Of a stretch of DNA of 64,000 bases, positions 55,622-64,000 are shown in pieces. The position numbers and the translations under genes were made by a program. The notes beneath the pieces are model-generated. The model saw only the letters and a program-made list of their open reading frames with translations. It did no database searches and was not told where the DNA came from. Every line of letters begins with the position of its first letter. Position 1 is the stretch's first letter. Source of the DNA: Phytomonas francai (taxonomy: Eukaryota; Euglenozoa; Kinetoplastea; Trypanosomatida; Trypanosomatidae); contig MJCC01000003.1 of the NCBI GenBank assembly GCA_001766655.1, positions 714,212-778,211 on the forward strand, written 5' to 3'.

Positions 55622-56353
55622 TCACAGGTCCGACTGACGTCGATAGTTTGAAGGATTTCTGTTGCCAAAAAATCCTCCACCAAACGGCCAGTCGTCATTC
55701 ATTGTAGACCCGTGGAAAAATGCGTCGTCAAAGGGAGAGCGTCCCCGACCTAGCATTCCGAAATCTTGGAATGCCGATTTCATGTGTGCCATGTGCTCTT
55801 CCATATGCCGCTGCATGCTCGCAAACGGATCATTCCTGTCCATTGGAAGCGCAAGGGAATCGTGATTTCTGTTGGAGACCTTACGACAGGGGACTTTGTC
55901 CTCGTCTGGCTCCTCCACAATGGGCTGCCTGGAGATGCTTTTTGCGCTGCTCTTGCTGCCATCGTGACGGTTGGCATCATCGTGAGATAGCTCCTGCACC
56001 CTCGGTTCATGGTTGGGCTGTCTGTATTGGTTGCTGGGAAACGATGAGGTGTAGAAAGCTGCACGACGTTGAACGAAACAACCTTTTCCATCCTTTTCGT
56101 TGAATTTATCTTTGAAAGAAGGGTCTTCATTGGAGTTATAAGAGTATAGGTACATTTGTGAGTTTGTTTCGGGGTCGTGCTGATACATCTGTCGAGCGTT
56201 CGTTTTCGGATCCACACGTGTATAGCGCTTAACAGAGCCGTTGTCAAGCTGGTCTGCACGCCCCAGCCTGAATTCCTCTGTCTTAGGGACCAGCTCTGCA
56301 TTGGACGTCTCCTTTTTGGTTGCTTTGTCGTCGGACCTGTGCCTGTTCGGCAT
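55622..56353 (-). CDS. Hydrophilic protein, unrecognised (weak MLF-like tail)
   Basis: 243 residues from the ATG at 56353. The N-terminal half is charged and Gln/Asn-rich with two YxxDP-type segments (YTRVDPKTNARQMYQHDPETN). The C-terminus (DPFASMQRHMEEHMAHMKSA, then FGMLGRGRSPFDDAFF) faintly recalls the myeloid leukaemia factor (MLF) helix, with Met/His-rich amphipathic sequence and a Gly/Phe-rich end. Similarity is too weak to name the gene. No TM segment or signal. Last gene of the second leftward cluster, facing the convergent region. Confidence 0.65.
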   Translation of the reverse strand: MPNRHRSDDKATKKETSNAELVPKTEEFRLGRADQLDNGSVKRYTRVDPKTNARQMYQHDPETNSQMYLYSYNSNEDPSFKDKFNEKDGKGCFVQRRAAFYTSSFPSNQYRQPNHEPRVQELSHDDANRHDGSKSSAKSISRQPIVEEPDEDKVPCRKVSNRNHDSLALPMDRNDPFASMQRHMEEHMAHMKSAFQDFGMLGRGRSPFDDAFFHGSTMNDDWPFGGGFFGNRNPSNYRRQSDL

Positions 56354-57206
56354 TTTTGTTGTTTTTGGTATTTAGATGAAAGTTGTGCCTTTGAAAATAG
56401 GTTGATGCCAAAATCTAGTGTAATTTGGGAAAAGTTTCGTTCGTAAATAGTTTTGGGAAAGCAGAGACGGAATTAACTCGAAATTTAGATTGTTACTATG
56501 AGTGCGAGAGGAAATTGTGGTACAATCACTGTAACATATGTATATTGTAGTGAAAGAAAATTTAAAGGAGTTGTAGATATGAAACTTAGGTTTGACGAAG
56601 CAACAGTAACGAATTAGTTCACTTTCGTAAGTGGAGGGTCTCTTCATTAGACAAAGGAGTATGACTTCCACTTTTCAATGAAAGAAGGGGAAAAATTGAA
56701 CCGTAATGAATATGAGGTAAAATACTCCAATTTAATTAAATGTATCAAAAAATAAAGGACGAGTAAAGCAGATCGACCCCATCACCACGTTGTATTCATA
56801 CGCGTGTGGGATGATTTGCAAATTCCAGGCTCCTTTCCCTAATCCTTGCCGATGCAAGCCCTTTTTTTCCTTATTACTGTACTGGCCGCCTCTCAGAGCC
56901 ACGCGCTGGGGCGGACAAGCTGCCATCCCTATTTCAAGGCTCAGACACCGCAGCACTGGTGCATTCTGCAATGAATACGCTCACCGCTGTCGCCTACCTT
57001 TCGCAGAGGCTGTCGAGCGCGCACTATAGTGTTCTGATCGAAAGCAGGGTCCTCAGGGGACGAACCCCCTCCTCGACTCCCCCGCCCTGCTCGCCAATTG
57101 GTTTCACGACACCTCTCTCTCGGATTTGGGCCCCTATTCGACGCGATGCCCCCCTCCTTCAGCCATCGCCGCCGCGCGCGTCGGCGCAATTGAAGGGGGG
57201 AGGGCC
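56354..57206. other. Spacer
   Basis: 5' region of the hydrophilic-protein gene (purine tract on + at about 56681-56695 reads leftward as a pyrimidine tract) and, near 57000-57206, GC-rich sequence after the next gene's stop. Short frames here are judged non-coding. Confidence 0.4.
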
Positions 57207-60200
57207 CTAGGAGAGAAAGTGCGCGGCCTCGGGGTCGGGCTCCGGGCGTGCCCGCTCCCCCCCCGCCCCCAGCCATTCCGCCGCGTCGACCACGAGGCTG
57301 GAGGCCAGGGACGAGCTCAGCGGCGAGGGGCTGGGCCGCTGGCGGACGCGGACCTGCACGTGGAGCCCGCTCACCGCGACCGCGTCCGCGAGCGGCACCG
57401 GCGAGATGTGGCCGCGCATCTGCTTGTGGTGGTAGTTGTGCATCCTATAGCAGCGGCGACCGCGCCACGCGAGGGGCGTCTCGGAAGAGGTCGGGCCAAG
57501 GCTCGGGATCGGGGGCCTGGACTCAAATGGGAAGTAGCGGTTCTCCATGCGCTTGTTGACCTGGATGGAGGTGTTCCCGGCGTCGTGGTGGCACGCGCCG
57601 GGCCGCGCGCTCGCGGGGCTGGAGGGCTCTGTCATCCCCGTTGGGAGCGTCGCGGTGCGCGAGCAGGCAAGTGTCGACGGAGACCGCGAGGCAGAGGTCT
57701 GGTAATCGGATGGAGTCTCAGCCGCCCTCGGGGGGGCGCCGACGCTGGTGCACGTTTCGTGTAGTTCGGACTTTAGGCTGCCTTCCGCAATTTCACAAAC
57801 AGAGGGTGCCAATCTGCTAAACAAGCTTGGTGTCTGAAGCGTGCGCCTACCATGGCTTGTCCTTAAATTGGTAGTTTCATCACTCAGACAAGCACCCCCG
57901 GTGTCCATTCGGACTGATGTGGCGAGGCCCTCAGCAGGACAGCGATTCTGGGAGTATTGTTGGCAGGCATTCACCACTGCTGCCCCTGTTTGTGGAGGGT
58001 GTCGTGTTGTGGAGTCTGGGGTGAACTCGCGCTGGTATTTAATTTTCGACATCGGCGACGTTACCATGTGCGATGCGTCGTTGTCCTCGGTTCCACACAG
58101 GATAGGATCCTCAGGAGGCTTAACCCCCCCTCCATCGGTGCCCCTCGCTCCTGAGGTGGTTTCTGTGGCCGGGATTTCCGACAAAGGGTCCTCTTCGGCA
58201 GTATTCGGGGACACCAGTCTAGGACAGGAGTGATGGGACATCTGCAATGGTTCCGTCAACTCATCCTGTGGCGACTGCTCCCGCGCCTTATGGTTGCCTT
58301 CGCATTGGCCGTTTGTTATCGGCTTTCTGCCATTTTTATTCTTTTTTTTGTTTGCATGCTGTTTACGCCTTAGTCGATTTTTCACGAATTTGGGTATAAC
58401 ACCGAGGAAAAATCGCTCGCGATTCAGGCGGAAGCTCCATATACAATATCGACCAACCTGCAGAAGACCGGTGGGCGTCTCTGTGGTTCTCAGCCAACCC
58501 GAATTGTCGCGCTCCTCGAAGAGGCGATTGTCTTTAACCCACTTACACCAGCTGAGCAGAAGGACGTCGAGACTCACACACAGCAGGCGTGCCTCCATTC
58601 CTGGGTCTATCGATGCCACCTCAACCTGAGCGCAGGTACCCTTTTCGGCGCGTTTGACAGTTGTTGTCGGGCTACATGCTAACCCCAGACGTTCGAATTG
58701 CATCCTGAGCCGCACATGCTCGTAGTGTTCCCACATAAAGGTCTGGCAGTTGTATACGATCAGGTCCCCATCACGGAAGTCGCCCGCGGCGTAGCTCTTG
58801 ACGTGTTTATCGTGCTCGCGTTCGTGCCGCTGCCGCAGCGCCAACGGGCTGGTGGGGTCGGGCAGGGCCTGCAGAACCATTCGCTTCAGGCGATGATCCG
58901 CACTAGGGCCCACAGCGTGCGCGCTTGGATCGGACACACTAAAAACAGGAATCAACCCATGAGCCGTGTGCTCCGCCAGAACCGCGAGATCGATGTCGAA
59001 TTGCTCCAGCGTATCCCATTCGTCTGGCTTTTCACGGGCCGCTCGAGAGAGCCGTATGGAGCCACAGTAGGTTAAATTTGTCGCATCCGATGGCTCCATG
59101 TACTCCCCAACGAACATGGGCACGGCAGCCAGGGAGAGGTAGTACAGCAGCGCCGACAGCGCGTCTTGGCGAATTCGAACTAGTAAAAAGCGCCCTCGAA
59201 TGGTTTCCATTATACCACAGTTATACAATGCCACCCAATGCGGCTTCGCCCCCTTACACCCTGTGGGGTGAGGGGTGCTCTCATGCTCCCTATGGGCGAT
59301 GGATCCTCGCCTGTGTAATGCCATCTCACACTTGGCCAATGCATCCTCCAGAACGTAGCTAGGCAGCTTCCCCGAACCTGGCGGTGGCAAAACAAGGTTT
59401 TCCGCCGCTCCTGACTCGTAGAGGGACTCCAGCACGTACGGCGCACACGGTTCCAGACGTGAGGAAAAGTCCCGCGTAAAGCTAGGGCGTGAACGCTGCG
59501 TGCAGTAATTGTTTGGGTCCCGTTTTTCCTCCTTTTGCACTTCTTGATCGATCTCCTCGGTTTCCGCCCTACTTTCACGCCGGCGGGAGTCAGGCAGCGG
59601 AGTGTTCTCGTGCACACCGCCGCGATCATTCGCATCAGACCGAGCGCGATCGACCTCGGCGCCGGTGCGCGGCCTCTCCGGCCGCCCCTCCTGTTCCCCC
59701 CAACACATGTTGAGAAAGTTCCGAAAGTTGTTCTCGCGATCAATGGTTTCGAGATGTTGGCGGAGGCGGAGGTCGTGGTGCTCAACCTCGGCGACCGCGG
59801 CGCGCGCGAGGAAGTAGGTCTCGCGCACCAGCTGCAGACTCGGGATGTTCGACATCGTGAAGAGCGACCACATCGGGCGCACGAGCGACTCCGACAGCCC
59901 CGCCCGCAGGCAAACCCCGCGGTACGTGCAGAGCGACGCCAGCGCGACGCGGTTGAGGATCTTCTCCCCTACGGCGCCCTCGATAAAGCGGCATAGGCGG
60001 AGCACCGGCGGCGGCGACGGCAGCCCCTCGCGGCGGGCATCCTCGGCGGGGTCGTCGTCGGTGCCGCGCAGCCACGGCGTCCCGCGCGCGCGCGCGGGCA
60101 GCGGCCCGTGCACCCCGACCACCCGCACTCGCGTGATCGGGATGCGAAACTCGCCGCCTTCGCTCGCGGGGGAATTCACGGCGGCGGGCCGCGCCCCCCC

Positions 60201-60934
60201 CCCNCNCCGTCGTGCGGGTTGACGGCGAAGCAGTAGAGCGCGCCGTCCTCCTCGACGAGGTGCACGCGGCCGTCGCGGTACGCCGCGCACGACTCAAAGC
60301 GGTAGCGCCGCCGCGCAAGGCCCCCCTTTTCCTTTTCTCCCACGTCGTCGTCGGTCTCCGCGGCCGGGGGCAGCTGCACGAGGATGGCCTTGGCGAGCGG
60401 GTAGAGGAATCGCGGGGGGGCCGGCCCCCCCTCCTCTTCCCAGCGGCGCTCCTGCGCGAGCCGCTCGCGCAGCTCCGCGTTCGTCTGCACGAGCCCGCCG
60501 TCGGCCGTCGGCGCGCGCACCAACGCGTCGTAGAGGGCGGCGGGGTCCTCGATGGCGGGCGGGGGGTTTCGCGGCCGCGCAGGCGCGCCCTCCCCCTCCT
60601 CTTCCCCCTCTCCCTCCCCCTCCCCCTCGGGCCCGTCGTAGTCGTGGAGGCCGGGGTCGACCTCGGCGGCCTCCAGGCCCCAGTCCTCGGCCCGCGCCCG
60701 CCGGTACGCCTCGGCGAGGCCCGCCGGCAGGTACGCGCCGACGTCGCGCAGGTGGAAGGCGTAGACGGCGGAGCGGTGGTTGCGCGCGTGAAAGAGCTGC
60801 CGAAAGGCAAGGCCGTCGGGGAAGGGGAAGTAGTGCGGGGTGAGGGGGAGATCGAACGCGACGTGGCTCCCGCAGTCGCAGGTGACCAAGGAGGAGGGGT
60901 CCTCGTTTGACTCCCGACTGGGCAGCGCCCCCAT
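57207..60934 (-). CDS. Large unknown protein (about 1240 codons), frame broken by ambiguous bases
   Basis: The start ATG at 60934 opens a frame (MGALPSRESNEDPSSLVTC ... YCFAVNPHD) that is good until a 10-C run with N at 60204 and 60206; there the coding frame continues in the next frame (from about 60200 to the stop at 57207). The total length, 3728 bases, is one short of a multiple of three, as if a C were missing. Content: N-terminal folded part with CDCGSHVAFDLPLTPHYFPFP and FHLRDVGAYLPAGLAEAY, an acidic Gly/Glu stretch, then helical parts (CRFIEGAVGEKILNRVALAS; WEHYEHVRLRMQFERLGL) and a Ser/Thr/Pro-rich C-terminal third. No known domain is recognised. The 5' 1 kb is extremely GC-rich. Confidence 0.75.
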
Positions 60935-61951
60935 TCCGAGGCGGCCGTTCGAGTGGAAACGAAGGAAACAAACAAGATATAGGAATAGGCAAACACAGCC
61001 TTAACTCACCAAGAGCGCAAGTATATACGTATATATTAGAAGAGCTGCTTTGGACTGCTTACTTTAATCGTCTTTGCTCTACTATAACAATGCACATAGA
61101 AAAAGCAACCCACAAACGGGGTTACAGTCTGTCGTTCCCTCACTTTCTTTGGAATCCAAGAAAAGGTTCAAGGCAAAAAAAAGTGGACTGATTATATTGG
61201 TTACCGTGATGATCCATTCTTTGCTAGAATTGAGTTTCATAGGGGAAATGAAGGAGGGGAGAAATAGCTCGAGGATCCAATAAAAAATCATATATTTATA
61301 TTCAAAAGTTAATATTCTTGGCAAGAAGGACTTTACACTTTCCTATAGTAGCGTGAGTTAGTTCCACATTACCAAGCTATATAAAAATGCAAAAAAGAGT
61401 AAAATCACGCACAAAATCGAAAGTAGCATAATAGAATGTTCTTTCTCCTCCTCTACCATAGATTCTGTAGATTTATAAACAATTTATATTGCATTCGTTT
61501 TGAATTTGTCAAGAAGTAAATATATACCTAATCAAAGAAGCGGCACCGGCAAACCAAGCTGTTGGTAAGATAAAGGTAGCAGCAATGTTTTATAACCAAA
61601 TTTAATATGATTGAGATGCAATTATTTACATATGACTTGTGCATCTCTAATATATGTATAAGCCAAACGCTGTGTCAAAACGTATTCGTGGATCACTTTG
61701 ACGTGCCGTATTTACAATGAACAGATGCGTTTATAATTCTGTGATGTACACAAACATTATGAGTTATGCACATCTTTACACTCCCTTTTGCTATCCTTTT
61801 TCACGTATTTTCGGGAAAAAGACGAACATTAAAAAATCAAAGATATTTATGCATGAAATAGGTAAATATGTTTGCCCATGAAAACATAAACAACATGGTT
61901 GAAGAATTTTTTTCTTGTCATGTTGAGGAATAGAATCTCACCATTTCAGAG
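60935..61951. other. 1 kb AT-rich spacer
   Basis: Presumed 5' region of the large unknown gene and 3' region of the small membrane-protein gene. Nothing recognised. Confidence 0.4.
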
Positions 61952-62254
61952 TCACTTCTTATCGTTCGTGTTTTCAATGTTCTCCGTATCATCGCTGTAA
62001 CTGTTCTCCAGCATACTGTAAGGATCTACATCGAGAAGACATTGACTATTTTCCCTGATTTCCCTCCGGCGTCTTTTTTGCTCACCTTCGTTGAAGTAGA
62101 ACCAGACTATAAGGAATAGTGTGATTATAAGCAATATAAAAACGCCTAGCATTATTACGAAGAAGATTACCCAATACTTTTGAAGCAGGGTGCGCTGAGT
62201 TGTGTAGGTGGTATGGACATAGGGTTGCGGAAAATCTATGCTAGTGAAGCTCAT
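61952..62254 (-). CDS. Small single-pass membrane protein
   Basis: 100 residues from the ATG at 62254. A polar N-terminus (residues 1-27) leads to one strong hydrophobic segment (about 28-53, WVIFFVIMLGVFILLIITLFLIVW within it), then a basic patch (EQKRRRREIRE), then an acidic C-terminus with DDTENIENTNDKK. The positive-after-TM pattern predicts a cytosolic C-terminus. AT-rich codons. No family is recognised; the size is close to the limit of reliable gene calling, but the TM plus charge pattern is convincing. Confidence 0.6.
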   Translation of the reverse strand: MSFTSIDFPQPYVHTTYTTQRTLLQKYWVIFFVIMLGVFILLIITLFLIVWFYFNEGEQKRRRREIRENSQCLLDVDPYSMLENSYSDDTENIENTNDKK

Positions 62255-63455
62255 AAGTTGATATTTCCTATATGTTGAGATAAAACAATTTTATCCTTGA
62301 CAATATGATATAAGGAAGCAAGAAAAGTTATTTAACTGCATGGTTTACCGTTAAAGCTGCCTTAGTTTCCGTTGATGTGGCTCCATTTCTTTTCACTGAA
62401 GGGACTGACAAGATTGTTTTGTTGGCTCAAAAATCACCTACTCATACAATAAAGATTTACCAAACAAAAACAAGCAGTGCTGAGTAAATAATGCGAAATT
62501 CATTACATTCACAAAGCGACTGAAAATACAAGATCATTGAATCTTTAATTTTTTCGTTCAATTTTGCAATCAATTATTCCTGAATCAGAAGCTATGTTAG
62601 ACACCATGAATTTTATTAAAAATACATTTCCAAGAAATTATAAATCGTGTACGTATACATGTGCTTACATTTCTAAATACATATATGTACACATGATATT
62701 GACTATAGGAGACTAAATTTTATACCGTCCACGCATACGTATCTCATTTCCATACTCGGGGGTTAATTCTATCAAGAGTAATCATTAGCATACATTTCTC
62801 TGCATAATTTTTTAGCGTTTTAAAGACGTCTAAATGCATATACAGGTAAGCAGATAATATATAATTCAAAAAAGCTGTAGGTATTATACGCTCCAAATAG
62901 ATCATGCTCTAAGATTTATAATAATTATATAATATAAGCAAGTTAATAAATCTTTTAAAAATCACAAACGTAAATTTATCTAGGAATGTTCACTTCTTTC
63001 CACTTACCTCAGCACGCATATTATACCATTCGTTTTCTTGGCCCATTTATATATAAAAATGTATAAAAAGGTGATGAGCTCGGTCATGAATCTTTTCATG
63101 GAAATAGTTCAAAGAAGGGGTCTGTCCTAAAGACAAATGCCTGATGAGGGTATGACACACACTTGTACATACGATTAATTAATTAGTACCGAAAAGTTAA
63201 CGCTAGAGTGATGTAGACTATCATTAATTTAATGGAAAAGTATCACAATGCACTTCCTTTTTTTTGTTTAAAAGACTAGATAAAATTAAGGCACTGCATG
63301 GGAAAGTTAGATTAGCTTAATTTCAGGTGTTGCAAAACTATTTTCATTATCTTAACCAATATTATACCAAGGCTGGTAACGAAACGGAGAGGCTAGCTTA
63401 TAGTGTAGGTGCGTAGCGAATTACAGCTTATACATATATCTTCGATAGACCTAAC
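62255..63455. other. 1.2 kb AT-rich spacer
   Basis: Very AT-rich with many TATA/ATAT stretches. No gene, repeat or structured RNA is recognised. Confidence 0.4.
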
Positions 63456-64000
63456 TTAACACGCATTCTGATATATTTGGCATTCTTGATGGGACGTTTT
63501 ATTTTGAAAGGCCAGTGAGGAATTAGACGCGGAAAGGTTTTCTGAGGTCATGGTTAACGTCTTTATCGTAGGTATCTTCATGATGGACTCGCCCAGTGAA
63601 CGGTCGGAGTCTTTTTGGCCAGTTTCCAACCCTGTGGAAACCCTGCAAGACGCCTTCTCTACTTCTGAAGCTTGCATTGAAACATCGACAGGGTGCATTT
63701 GGTTTCCTTTGCTATGTTCAGAGAATATAGTAAAAGAGCGTTCTACGTTCTTGTGAACATCCTCTCGACAGCGGAACAATCCCATATCTGTGATATTATC
63801 AATCGCCAGCAGATACGGGCGAACTTCATTAACGTAGTTGTTGTTCTCCGACCAACAGTTAAACGTTGAGGACCAGTGATATAAACTGTCAAGGTCGTCA
63901 TTCTCGTTGTTTTTTATGACTGATAAGCCATCTTTGTGGTCCATAGCCGCAATTTTCCCAAAGTCGGCACATACACCGCACGGCGGCTGGCAAGATGAGT
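63456..64000 (-). CDS. C-terminal part of an unrecognised protein (continues past window edge)
   Basis: The frame ends at TAA (63458-63456) and is open through base 64000, so the Met at 63944 need not be the start. Visible end includes CQPPCGVCADFGKIAAMD, then a more ordered part (LYHWSSTFNCWSENNNYVNEV, MGLFRCREDVHKNVERSF) and a Ser/Thr-rich tail. Cys pairs before the Met hint at a zinc site partly off-window. No family is named. Confidence 0.6.
   Translation of the reverse strand, partial: SSCQPPCGVCADFGKIAAMDHKDGLSVIKNNENDDLDSLYHWSSTFNCWSENNNYVNEVRPYLLAIDNITDMGLFRCREDVHKNVERSFTIFSEHSKGNQMHPVDVSMQASEVEKASCRVSTGLETGQKDSDRSLGESIMKIPTIKTLTMTSENLSASNSSLAFQNKTSHQECQIYQNAC

Noticed and set aside
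60212..60910. Rightward 232-codon frame over the 60 kb gene
   Set aside because: Shadow of GC-rich codons; the leftward frame has the ATG and better composition.

Overview
The window reads as nuclear DNA of a kinetoplastid flagellate, most likely a trypanosomatid. Three things point there. Genes are intron-free and lie in long same-strand runs with short pyrimidine-rich, AG-ended spacers, which suits polycistronic transcription and spliced-leader trans-splicing. There is a short 112-residue histone H2B of the kinetoplastid type. The mitochondrial DNA polymerases beta-PAK and beta lie side by side. Axonemal and intraflagellar-transport genes show a flagellate. I cannot name the genus. Stop codons look standard, which argues against the Blastocrithidia lineage with reassigned stops.

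Layout. (1) A leftward gene cluster runs from 24435 down to base 1: SDE2-like protein, a SWIM/RING/ZZ/RING ubiquitin ligase, an unknown mitochondrial protein, STI1/HOP, an EFHC/Rib72-like axonemal protein, PRPP synthetase, a WD40 protein, exocyst Sec3, a membrane-anchored TPMT-like methyltransferase, a mitochondrial helical-repeat protein, splicing factor SLU7, histone H2B, and the N-terminus of IFT121/WDR35 cut by the window edge. (2) A divergent strand-switch region at 24436-26501 is AT-rich with a G-tract and is the likely start of transcription in both directions. (3) A rightward cluster runs 26502-55107: class II histone deacetylase, a double J-domain protein, a TMEM65-like mitochondrial protein with an EF-hand, a Dpy-30 coiled-coil protein, a small mitochondrial protein, a NEK kinase with a C-terminal GFA/CENP-V zinc fold, another unknown mitochondrial protein, a very long tRNase Z, DNA polymerase beta-PAK (assembly gap plus probable frameshift), DNA polymerase beta, and a SMYD-type SET protein. 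(4) A convergent strand-switch region lies at 55108-55621. (5) A second leftward cluster runs from the right edge to 55622: the C-terminus of an unknown protein, a 100-residue single-pass membrane protein, a roughly 1240-residue unknown protein broken by ambiguous bases, and a hydrophilic unknown protein. No tRNA, rRNA, CRISPR array or transposon was recognised.

Themes. Mitochondrial DNA repair/replication and RNA processing (pol beta pair, tRNase Z), flagellar assembly (IFT121, EFHC, Dpy-30), splicing (SLU7, SDE2-like) and chaperone functions (STI1, J-domain) are interspersed, as expected for kinetoplastids, where polycistrons are not functional operons. Base composition is strongly mosaic: genes next to the divergent region are AT-rich, while the pol beta genes, the 5' half of SLU7, part of tRNase Z and the 5' part of the 57-61 kb gene are extremely GC-rich with homopolymer runs where the assembly breaks.

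Most notable observations: a near-perfect 20-bp hairpin whose stem contains the H2B stop codon; the kinase-GFA fusion with all seven zinc-binding cysteines; the EF-hand plus TMEM65 architecture; the SDE2-like ubiquitin-fold precursor with an altered GG/KGG cleavage site; and the tandem J-domain protein.
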